64,000 bases of DNA from Rhynochetos jubatus (lineage: Eukaryota; Chordata; Aves; Eurypygiformes; Rhynochetidae), in the NCBI GenBank assembly GCA_027574665.1, contig CM050666.1, positions 9,858,001 through 9,922,000 of the forward strand. Direction: 5' to 3'. Of the stretch, positions 47,201 to 57,335 are shown piece after piece. Position 1 is the first letter of the stretch; each line of letters begins with the position of its first letter. Both the position numbers and the translations under genes were made by a program. The notes below the pieces were generated by a model that was given only the letters and a program-made list of their open reading frames with translations, was not told where the DNA came from and searched no databases.

Positions 47201-48327
47201 CCTGCCTGTATAGGTTGTTATGAAGCTTTTTTTGGACTGAGTTAAAAACAAGGCAATCGAAGTCCAGTTCTTAGAACGGCTTGGAGAAACTAATCTAGGT
47301 TTCCAGAAAATTACACCACTTCACAGTAGGCTCCACTTTGCTGGTTTCACAATGTGTACAACACCATAACCAACAAGAGAGCAAAACTGGATGAGTGTAG
47401 TTCATTATTACACTTGCTAGTTTAATACAGCAGCATGTGTCCTGTACTCAGGGAAAGTTTTGTTATGATTTTTTTCAAGAATTACGACATTACTAATTTT
47501 TTCCTGTGTAAGCAGTGCTTGTCACAGTAATCAGCAAAGCACAGTCACGTACGTGGTTTGGATGTAGATAGTTTTGTTGAACCAAGTGACCTAGAAATTC
47601 ACTTTGGTCCCATTACTCAGTGAGTACAGTGTAACCTGGGGAATATTAGCCACACTCAAAGCAGAGGAGGTTAAGGTGGCCACTTACCGGGAAAATGTAG
47701 CTTTCAAGGTATAATCTGTTTACAAGCATTTAATAGCAGTAAATGAGTCAGAAGGTAAGGAAGATCTGAAAGACAGAGAAATAATAAATTGGCTCATGTT
47801 TATTTAAGCATTTATATCTTCTGAAGCTAGGCTTAGCCTGAGGATGCATGGGGGTTAAGACATCCTTGCAAAGCCCCTTGTCTTCTGCATCCCACTTTTT
47901 CCCCTATGATGCCAAATCCTCTATCCTCTTCCAGTACGGTCTATGCACTTCTACATCATTTTCTTTACTTTGAATATTCTTCCCTGTGATCTGCACTGTT
48001 CAGCCCTGTACATCTCCCAGCCTGTTCCTTGTGTGTCAGTAAGTGCTTCTCTTTCAAGCTGGTTTATCTTCTCCCACTTTCCTTAATTTGAGTGTAGAAT
48101 TTCTCTCTCAGTGTCTGGATGCGTAACTGTGTTGTATCACTTCAGGCCAGCTGAAACCTGTACTTTCCAGAAGGGTTCAATTAACTAAACAAATCCCAAT
48201 CCCAAATTAATTTTGAGCTAGGTTCTAAAATGCTTGACATGAAATGGATCATTTTCTTGAGTTTTCCTGTTGGTGAATCCACATTTAACACTAAACTAAA
48301 TTCCAAATTAGTTTTTTTTTCTCTTGC
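44266..48327. other. Noncoding DNA, no gene seen
   Basis: No gene recognised. There is a small CpG cluster at 44617-44695 (GAAGACGAAACTCCGC, CTCGCACCCGAGCAGCGG). Frames at 45088-45433 overlap one another. (CAAA)-rich low complexity lies at 47124-47145. Runs of A and T occur near 45540 and 46629. The stretch 46500-48300 is AT-rich and featureless to me. Confidence 0.5.
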
Positions 48328-48382
48328 AAAATGTCAACATTTTCATTTTGAAAAATGTTGAAACAAAATGTTCTGACATTTT
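48328..48382. repeat. Nested AT-rich inverted repeat
   Basis: TCAACATTTT at 48334-48343 pairs perfectly with AAAATGTTGA at 48352-48361 across an eight-base loop. Outside it, AAAATGTCA at 48328-48336 has its exact reverse complement TGACATTTT at 48374-48382. The two pairings overlap, so they are alternatives rather than one long stem. The flanking sequence (48225-48400) is built from similar TTTTGAAA/AAAATG words, which suggests a decayed palindromic repeat. Confidence 0.6.
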
Positions 48383-49079
48383 GGAAAATCCATCTCCTCC
48401 CATACCAATTTCCCTTCCAAAAACCTATCATTAATTTGCTATTCATAAAAATAACCTCATCAGCAGGTTGGGGCTTGTTTCTTACAACGCAGTGTAGTAG
48501 AGCTGTTCATCTCCCCCTTTTGGTTAGGCTGCTCCCGGGATTACAAACCCATTTGTATTTTTGGATTGCCCCTTGAATCAAAGCCTGGTGTGGGTACAAT
48601 AGCACATGCTAAATGGGAGAAGTGGCCCCATGGCGTGGTGGCTCACCTCTTACATGGGGACTTTCACCATTGCATTGGCTTCAGTGTGGCTGCTTTTGGA
48701 TAATTCTGTAAGACCTTCACCTGTACCTGACTGATGGGCACTAATAAGCCTTGATGGCCCTCATGTGCCCCACCTGGGGCTCCAGCAGCCCATTTCAGCT
48801 CACCTTGGAGACATCCTCTCTCTCTCCAGTGATGCTGGTGTGTGTCTTTAGTTCTGTCAGCCACAGGCCCTGCTGAGACAGACATCATCTATGAGCTGAT
48901 AGTCTGTCTCAGCCTTGGCCCACTCCTATAGAGGTGATTGATGTTCAGGGCTGGGGCTGCCCCTGCCTGTTACACCTTGGGAAAGGGCCTTCGCTTACCT
49001 GAGTATTAACTTGGTGCTTTATTCCCAGAAGGTGCTCCTGATGCAATAACTGAAGACCCACAAACCCACTGTCAGGTAA
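48383..49079. other. Noncoding DNA, no gene seen
   Basis: Unique-looking sequence. The 74-codon minus-strand frame at 48664-48888 has no domain. Nothing further can be supported. Confidence 0.5.
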
Positions 49080-49120
49080 GGAAATATTGTTATCTGTGTT
49101 TTGTAGCTGAAGAAAGAAAG
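49080..49120 (-). mobile_element. Ancient MIR/L2-like scrap
   Basis: GGAAATATTGTTATCTGTGT followed by TTTGTAGCTGAAGAAAGAAA resembles the reverse-strand core 'ctattattatccccattttacagatgaggaaa'. Only about 40 bases can be followed. Confidence 0.3.
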
Positions 49121-49567
49121 CTTGTTTTCCTAGCTCTTGCTGATTTTCAGCAGTTGCCTTAATTTTTATGACTTATTGTGGTTCTCACTTTCTGCTTATA
49201 GCCAAAAAGTATGCTTTTGCCACGATTCTCATATACTCCCAGCTGAACAGCTCAGCATGGGTTGTGCTGTACCAGCCTGTCCCCCTCCCTCAATCGCACA
49301 CTTCCCACGCGGGCTCCTGCTGAGCCACTGCCTGCCGTGCTTTGGGACTGTCCGCACTGGGTCCCTCACTGCAGTGCTCGGGCACGCAGGACACGATGCA
49401 GCCAGCTTGTTTTATGTCGCACTACAAGCAGCAGGTTTGTTGCCCAGAAAATCCCAGTGACACCTCTGAGGCTGCAATGACGTGCTGTGGGCTTTTTGTT
49501 TCAGCTTGGAGTCCCCTTTCTTCCCTGTTGTGCGAGACAAAAGACGAGTGAGCAGCAAAAGCTGTCA
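49121..49567. other. Noncoding DNA, no gene seen
   Basis: Overlapping frames at 49137-49551 show no domain. CpGs begin to accumulate from about 49300 (CCCACGCGGG, CTCGGGCACGCAGGACACGA), so the CpG-rich domain described next may begin here. Confidence 0.45.
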
Positions 49568-50125
49568 CGCGTGTTGGTTATGATTCAATCAGCCCTATTT
49601 ATAATCTCATGATTCAAGAGTCTGGCTTGGAGAACAGCGGTGCTCGTGGGCTTGTTTTGTTAACAAGCTCTTGCGGGATGGCTGCCGGAGAGGCAAAAGC
49701 CCTGAGGTAGCAGAGGCTGCGTCGCGCAAGGCAGCTGGGCAAGGTGACCCGCGAGGTGTCTCGTTCTTGTGATTTATCTGGGACCCAGGCAGACTTTCTC
49801 CCTTGACACTGTCTCCTGTAGTTTATGCTGTCTCTGCAGTCGGGGATGAAGCTGGGAGGAACACGCGGTCATGAGGAGATTCCCTAATTCCCCCTGGTGC
49901 AGGGCTGACCCTCGTTGGCATGCGCGAGTCTAATGGGCTGCAGCGTGTGGGTGGTCTGCACGTGGGGCACGTTAAGCAAACCACCAGACCCCAGCACACC
50001 GTTAGTTGTGGCCGCTATAAAAGATGCATTGCACGTGTCGTCGGTGCGTGCGCGCCCTGTTTGCATTCATTTATCGATCAGCCCTGAGGGGCAGCCACAA
50101 TAATTAACCATCACAAACCGCCGAG
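49568..50125. promoter_or_regulatory. CpG-island-like block
   Basis: By hand count there are roughly thirty CpGs in about 550 bases (for example GTCACGCGTG, GCTGCGTCGCGCAAGG, ACCCGCGAGG, ATGCGCGAGTC, GTGTCGTCGGTGCGTGCGCGCC), against a background of about one per hundred. It contains two perfect CACGTG boxes (49959-49964 and 50032-50037) and a TATAAAA. No coding exon is evident beside it on either strand. The best reading is an undermethylated regulatory region or the promoter of an unannotated, possibly noncoding, transcript. Confidence 0.5.
50016..50022 (+). promoter_or_regulatory. TATA-box candidate inside the CpG-rich block
   Basis: The heptamer TATAAAA lies in GGCCGCTATAAAAGATGC, a GC-flanked context like that of classical TATA promoters. 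A CACGTG box sits 52 bases upstream and another 9 bases downstream. A start site would be expected around 50045-50052, within the run of CpGs. The strand is assigned only from the TATAAAA orientation. Confidence 0.3.
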
Positions 50126-51649
50126 ACTCAGGACAGTCAGATACAGCTCTCCTTTATACGTGCCCTACAAGCGGCTCTGCCAGTCAGCCAGAGCCCGGGG
50201 TATCGCCAGCTGGGGATACGAAAGGTCAATCATTACAGTGCATTCCTGATGTCTGGTGTCACAAGCATTTGCCATGTCTGTCTCAAGCTGGGGACTGTTC
50301 CAATGTCTTGAGTTAACCCAGGGTTTAGTTCAGTTCCTATTAAAACTCACAAAAAGATTCCCATAGGTTTCTGTTGCAACTGGGCTTCCTCGTTTGCCTT
50401 TCACTTTCTGAAGAAGAGATTAATCGCATGGGACTTGCAGCGGAAAACTAAGCTGTGCCAAAAAATGTAGACAGCTTTGCAGGAGCAGACATTTCAGATT
50501 GCTGGGCTGCAAACGGCACCGAGCTACTTGTGAAGCCGTCTGAAATGGAAACAGTTTTCCTCATTTTGAATAGTGGGTTTGTTTTTTTCAAGTTAATCTG
50601 CAAATGATGTGAAAAGGGGGTGTTATTTGGCTTGGGCTGTGATTTCAGTGGGTTTAAGATGATCTAAGTGGAGGCTCTGGCAAAGGGAAATTCTGTGCCT
50701 TGTTTTGTACAGGGTCTGGCTGCTGTGCTGCTCCTTTGGTGCCTGCTGTGTTCACACAGGATACTGACCCTCAGCCTCCGTGTGATGGTTTCCTAGTGGG
50801 GGTGGAGTTGGGGGAAAGACCTTTCTTGAGCAAAGTAAGTTGTGTTAGTGCATGTCAGCATTCTAGCCGTGTGAAAAGAGCACTGCTTATGAAAGGAATT
50901 ACCTGAGGAGCAGGAAAGCAGTGAGTCTGGATGTTCCCTGCTTCACCTGCTGTGGTGGAGCAGATGCTCCTGCAAAAACCCTTGGACCAGGCAGCCCCCC
51001 GAGTGTGCCTGTGCTGATGGACTATGTGTGGGAGAAGTCACCAAGTTTGTCGGGCTGCTGGCTCCTGGATTTTCATGTCTTGACACGAGGTCTGCAGTGC
51101 CAAAGAGTAGGGCGGAAAAGGGAAGTGAAACAATTGAAAAAGAAGCTGAGGGAGTATTTTAATGAAATGGGTAGTGCTTTCATGCTGCAGGAGGCTGTGA
51201 CAGGACTCAAGGCAGTGCCCTGCTCTGATTTCCCTGATTCTAGGACACAACTTCTTTCAGTTCCTTGTAGACACTTGAGAATAGGGAAGACTGAATAAGG
51301 GCTGCGATGGGCCTTGCAGTCACCTTCGGGAGTTACTGCTTGGCCCCAGACTGGTAAGAAGCCCCCTTGTGTGCACCTGCCCTGCTCCCCAGGAAGTAGA
51401 AACTTTTCAAACTCAAAGAAAGGTAATCTGAACAGCAAAAGGCCTGAGAAAAAGATATGTCAAAGCCAGGCAATACTTCACCATCACCTTACAGGGTGTG
51501 TGGGTGTCAGGGTTAGCTTCTTAGACTGTAGTGAAGGTCATCTGAACTTTTAATGTGATTTATCTGGTGTTATTTTTTAATTCTGCTGGTAAGCAAAGCG
51601 CCACAGCAGCACATAGGGAAACTCAGGCTGTCCTGCGGGGCACAGCATG
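50126..51649. other. Noncoding DNA, no gene seen
   Basis: The part from 50390 to 50620 is unique and motif-rich (GAGATTAATCGCATGG, TTTCAGATTGCTGG) and could be a second regulatory block next to the CpG island. The 125-codon frame at 50921-51298 has no domain and overlaps frames on the other strand. Confidence 0.5.
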
Positions 51650-51720
51650 GTTGTGACTTGGTGTCCTCATTTGTAAAATAGAGGATATCACTCTTCACTG
51701 AGGGCTGTGAAGGAAAGTTG
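51650..51720 (+). mobile_element. Ancient MIR-like relic
   Basis: TTGTGACTTGGTGTCCTCAT, TTGTAAAATAGAGGATATCA and CTGAGGGCTGTGAAGG track the MIR order (tgtgaccttgg, cctcatctgtaaaatggggataatac, cacagggctgttgtgagg). It is short and eroded. Confidence 0.5.
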
Positions 51721-52956
51721 TGTAAGAACAGGACATTGTGTTGTTTCTGAGTGTGTTTGAGAAAGAGAAGCAGCATTTGGTCCCTCTGTTGCAAAACCTT
51801 TTGGATGAAGTCTTTGTGGGTAGAGTTGGACCCTACAACACCCACCTAAAATAAATAGAAGCCTATTTCATATTTTCACATATCCCTGCAGAGAAGTAGC
51901 AGGAGTAGCCCTGGGAACAAGGACATGATTTAGAGGTGTCATCTCTCTCAGTCAATGTCCAGCTTGCTTTAAACTATTCCCCTAGCATTCACATGAGCAC
52001 TTCTCCCCTTTTTTATTTATTTGCTCTTTAAAATTGTCTGCCTAATGATTTCAGCCTTATCACAGAGTATGACAGCAGCATATCACTGAAGTATAGCTTG
52101 CAGTCTGCTATTGCAGTCACAAGTAAGTAGTAAATAGCCCATTCAGAAAAACAAAATACTACTTTCATCAGTCTGTCCACAGCACCCATATGTCCAATTT
52201 GGGATTGATCACTCATGCAGAAAAGCTAATAACACTAAGTATTCTGCTTTTAGACACCATAGACAGAGATAGGGTATGTGACCTCTGTTAGCCTGATATT
52301 GTGCTACTTCATCCATTGCCAAATTCTGTTTGTTTTAAGAGGGCAGCAGATGTGGAACAAGAGACAAGGAAGGAAATAGGATAAAGAATTTTCAGTCTGG
52401 TCAAGAGAACTTGAAATGTGAGATCTGGCTTCCACCTTATAAAGCTGTGCCCAGACTAGGCATAATTCCTCTTCAGAACTCCTATGTCAGATCTGAGGAA
52501 GAGAACAAGCACTTTTGGCCTGGGGGAAACAAAGAAAACCAAAAAAACCGTTACATGGAGTTCCCAAATATTTTTATGTTTAGCAGTGCAAAGAATGTTG
52601 TAAAAATGACAACCATCTACATTATCTTACTCTGTCTCTTCTGAAATGAAGCTGTATCCTCTGAATATTGGACTGAATGGTTAAATAACCCCTATCTAGA
52701 GTCTTCACTTTTTGACTTTACTGGAGAGGGGGAGGTTTAAACCTCCAGATGTTTGCTATTTGTGATAAGAGGTTGTGGTTCATCAGTGGTTTCTATTCTG
52801 CTGCTATGGACAGGGCATTGCATGGCTTTGGGCTGACCAGGTCCCTCTGATGTGTTTCTTGGTCATTCAATTAATTCAAAAGGACGTTTTAGATTAGGGT
52901 ATTTTTGAGCTCTGAACGGATCTGTGAGTCAGGTGGAATTTTATTCTGCAGTGTTT
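51721..52956. other. Noncoding DNA, no gene seen
   Basis: Unique-looking AT-rich sequence. The 77-codon frame at 52411-52644 and the 91-codon minus-strand frame at 51570-51845 have no recognisable domains. Confidence 0.5.
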
Positions 52957-53082
52957 AAAAAAAAAAAAAAAGAAACTCCACTCTCAGCATTGCAAGAAAT
53001 TACAGTAAATGATATACCTGTATCAGCAGTTTATTTGACAACATAAGTACAGATTGGTGACAACTAAAAAAAAAAAAAAAAA
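52957..53082. repeat. Two poly-A tracts (A15 and A17)
   Basis: A15 lies at 52957-52971 and A17 at 53066-53082, the second continuing into GAAAGAAAATGGGGAAAAAA. They are 94 bases apart. Each could mark the 3' end of a retroposed sequence, but I recognise no element body upstream of either and no flanking target-site duplication. Confidence 0.8.
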
Positions 53083-56000
53083 GAAAGAAAATGGGGAAAA
53101 AAGACATGTTGATTATATGTTAGTATCTCCAGGAATTAGAACAGGGGGAAAAAAGGCTAAGAAAGCAGATACAGCATGGATCTTTGCACATGTTCTGTAA
53201 CAACAAAGGGCTAAAATCTTCCGTTAAGATACCTGAAACCTGAGATCTGATTTTCTTTCTTATAGCTGTGTCCCAGTGCTGAGAATAGGATGCGTCAGAG
53301 TGATAGTTTTTTTTGTAGCTTTACAAAGACCAGGGTGCCATGGGATAAGGCACAATGTATGTGTTAAGAATATAAGTCCTACCAGAAGCTGTATTAATCT
53401 CCCTAAAATTTTACAATGTGTAGAATAGCGCTTGGGAATAGTAGAGCTTAATAAATGGCCAGTCCCTTGACCTTGCTGTGTGCTATCAAACAGTGGGGGA
53501 AAATTAAAATAAACATAACAGTCCACTATAAATTTAAAGGATAACGAGAGAGAGTTACAAGGTCTTGGCTTGCCCTTTCTGTGGACTTGGGGAACCATTG
53601 CCAAAGGGAAGAGCAGCATGAACCTTCAGGAGCTGGAATGGACAGTGCTAAATTGAGTGGTTTTGTGGTGGGAAAGCTGTATACTTGGGCTCTTGCATCA
53701 GTGTGTTGGAGTTGTGATGACCTTCCTGCACAGGGAGAAAGCCTTGCTAGTGCCTGGCTGTGGTAACATCCATTTATAGACCTGAAATCACAGTTTAATC
53801 CCATAACAGTGAGTGTAAGATATTTTCATATTAATCTATTCTGGACAGCTTTTTGCTGCTGAAGTATGCAAAAGTGCTTGACAGAGGTTTATAATAGCTC
53901 TCAATATAAATATTTTTGTTGCATTCAAGAAGCCAACTATCTCTTTAAAATGCCATTCCAAAATTGTCTGCAGACATCTCCATTATAATTGATCCCAAAC
54001 TTGAGTGTGTCTCATGCATTTGTAACAGGTGCCATAGGAAATGTATTAATCTGCTTAAAAAGAAACACCAGCCAACAGCTGATACTGCAGAGATGTTACT
54101 ATAAAGGGCAGTATTTTAGGAATTTTAGAGTAGTTTTTGGCAGAGTACTTTCTATTCTGGTAACATGGTGCTTCCCATAGGTTTTTTTGGCTTGTTCTGC
54201 AGTGGGCTAAATGGCTTGGATGTACCAAGGACCTGGCCTTCTTCATATGAAAAAAAGCTAAGATTTAGTGCAAAGATTTATCTTCATGAGCTAGGGAAAA
54301 TTTCTTTCTTTCAGTTGGGCCCAGCCTTTAAAGCCTCTGAAAGGAAACCAAATATCTTTAATTCCCAGGAGACATCTCAGAGAATCAGAGCTAGAATGTT
54401 ATTCTCTGAACTATCAGATACAGAGATCTCTGCATGACCCTTTGTGTTTCACAGTCTTGAGGCTGTGGATCCTCCAGAAGAACCTGTTTCTGCTGTAACC
54501 AGGGGCTGAACATGACTACACCCTTATAGAAGTTTAAATAAAGCACATAAGGTCAGCTGCTGCTTAAATCCTTGCTACCAGGTCTATAGATATTTTTGCT
54601 TTGTTTCTAAGCAAGCTGAGAGCCCTGGTGCCAAAGGGCAAGATGTAAATTGTGCTGTTATTCTGAAGCATGCAAGGTAATAAATGGTGCTGTCAATTGT
54701 TTTTACCCAAGTGACAGATTTATTCTCTTCAAAATGGATGACCAGGAATGGCTATTATTGCAAAAAATTCACTATGTATCGTCTTGTGCTTGTTGTTTAA
54801 CAAATAATGCTGAAGTCTAATTGCCTTCTTCCATAGCCAAATATCTATGACTTAATGGGTTTTTTATTGAAGACGTGTAATTTACCATTGCTTTTGATGT
54901 CCCATCTGATTGAATGTCTCTGTGAATCACATCTGCAATCTAGCACCATGTGTCCCAAAGGAATCCTCCTTATCCCATTGTTTTCCAGTGATCCGGGTAA
55001 AAACAGTTGTGTAGTGGGTTTTTGGTTTTGTTTTTATTTTTACTCAAACTATTAAGCTTCTGTTTCCAAATTTCTAGGTTGAAATTCCAGATCCTGGCAG
55101 ATGCACTGAAGTTCAGTACATCAGTTGCATGTGGGAATGTATGATGTTTTATAGTACTACCAAGAAGTGGTTTTAAATCTCAATAACACTTTTTCCAGAG
55201 TAAACCCAGAATTAGCCTGGAATCTGATCCTCCAGTTCTACCCAAATTCCCCTGGAATCTGACTGCAGCCCTTAGTTGTAGCACCTTGCTTTTCAGCAAG
55301 AAATTGCTGCAGCTGGTGAACAAGCCACCTCAGAATACAATATTACCACCTCTCTAAGATTTTGTGATTCAGCAAAGCCCTTTTTTTCTGTAAGTCTGTG
55401 TTCTTGTTTGTTTGTTTGTTTGTTTTCTCAGTAAACACTGCAACCTTTTAAATATTTTAGCAAAGATGTGAGGAGATTAGAAAATAGCATCTAAAACTGA
55501 AAAGCTAACAGGAAGTTTGCACTCCAACAATATGTTTTAGAAAGAGCTGATTGCAGACAAATGTGGGAGTTCAGCCTTGGTTCTTTTAAAAACCATACAG
55601 CTCCCGTGAGCCCGAAAGAAGGTGATGGGGAGCAAAGGTAAAACTTGTATCTGCAATAAACTTCTTGCTTGCTTGTAGTTATTGAGGTCTGTTGTGGTTG
55701 AGAATGCAGTGAAGTGGTCCCAAAAAGGTCATCAGAGATGTGAACAGAGGTGGCAGAGACAGCTTGTGGTCCATCTGCTGCTGTGTCACCCAAGGCAGAG
55801 CATTTCAAGCCTTCTCTGCCATTAAGATTTGGGGAACACGCACTTTTTTCACTGGTGTGTTGGGCTGAATTAGACATGCAGTGATTTAATCTGAAGTTGT
55901 TCTGAATGGTCATATCAACGCATTGAACTCTCATCTCGTTAAAGATGGCTAATACTACCAGTATAGCTCACTTGTTGTCTTTAGTTGTGTTTTTAGGACA

Positions 56001-57234
56001 GCATCGAGCTATATTAGTCGTCCTGAGGTAGTTACAACAGTATGACTTTACCATGGAGATAAATTTTTGGCAAACTCTTACCGCCAAGGCTTGCCTTTGC
56101 CCTTCTTTATTACAATAATGCTCCGTTTGTGGACTTCCTCAAGCAGCACAAGCCGAAGTCTGGTTTGCCAATAGACGGGGATTAAAAAGAGGAAATACGA
56201 TGCGGAAACAAAAATAGGAGATACAAGTAGGATGGGATCTGTTACTTGTATTACAGTGATTGACTGAGGACAGCCCCTGGGCTGATGTGCCAGTGCTGTT
56301 ATCTTTCTCTGGGATTGGGAGTGGAGTCCTTCAGGTGAGCAAAGTCTGAAACCCCATCAGTGAGAGTGGTAACCCTGACTTGTCAGAGGAAACATCTCTG
56401 AGGGTGCTCTGTTGAGGATGTTTGCTCAGCAAGCTGTTATTCTTCAGGTAAAGCAATTTGCTAGCAAAGCCCAAGCACAGATTGCTGTGCTCTGTTAAAA
56501 CAAATATCCAGGAAATTCAGCAACAAACTTTTGCTATCACTCAGCCCTTATCTTGCTCTATTGCAATAACTACTTGATGACCTCAGCAGGGGCCTTGAAT
56601 CCAGTAATCAGTTCTTCAAGTGTGCAACAAAATCCATTCTTTTTTCTAAACAACTACAAGTAACAAGAGGTTGTCTTGACCTTTTATCTGCTTTGACAAA
56701 TTGGGAGCCTAGACAACCTCCTCCGCATGCTGATCTGCTCTTTGAGGGTCCGACGGGAGGATGTGGCTTGCCTATCCGGGCTCCTGCCTTGGCCGGGACA
56801 TGTTGTCTCACGCAACTGCCTGGAAAAACAAAAAAGGGACCTATAGCCCCAGCCTGAAAGGTAACACAGGCTGGTTGCTTTTACTTGTGCTACTACCAAG
56901 AAGTTCAGCTGGTTGGTTTGCATAGCTAATATTTAGCTCCTGTTTAGTCTGGGCAAGAGGGATTTGGTGAGTAAATGATCCAAATAATTCACTTGAAGAC
57001 ATGGCCAGATATTTACCCTGGTGGTTTGGCACCCAGAAGCCGATGATGCTGGTACCTTTTTGTCCCAACTGTAAGTCTCTGCTTGGTGTGGTACGAGTTA
57101 AATTGCAGCCAGTTACAACGCACACTCAGGGCCTGCAAAGCATTTGTCTGAGGACTGGGACCGCGCTTATCTCCACAGTGAAATATTACCCCTTCATGGT
57201 TAACAACTAGCAGCAAACCTGCTCACTGTGGAAG
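53083..57234. other. Noncoding DNA, no gene seen
   Basis: No gene recognised. A (TTTG)n run lies at 55404-55426. The 147-codon minus-strand frame at 55491-55934 has no domain. CpG-bearing words appear at 56725-56780 (GGTCCGACGGGAGG, TATCCGGGCTCC) but do not form an island. The remainder is AT-rich unique-looking DNA. Confidence 0.5.
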
Positions 57235-57335
57235 CAGTTTGGCATAATTAGCCGGTTAAAGAAGTCTGCCTATTGATTAACTGAACTAAATGACCCATAA
57301 TTAACAGCACAACTGTGGAGCTAATCTATTTGGTG
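57235..57335. promoter_or_regulatory. Candidate conserved element rich in homeodomain sites
   Basis: In 100 bases there are GCATAATTAGCCGGTTAAAG, TATTGATTAACTGAAC, CCCATAATTAACAGC and GAGCTAATCTATTTG, that is, four to five TAAT/ATTA cores in an otherwise unique stretch. This is a texture-based call only. It may be part of a longer element from 56940 to 57480. Confidence 0.28.

Noticed and set aside
52957..53082. Processed pseudogene ending in poly-A
   Set aside because: No recognisable coding sequence precedes either A tract, and no target-site duplication is visible.
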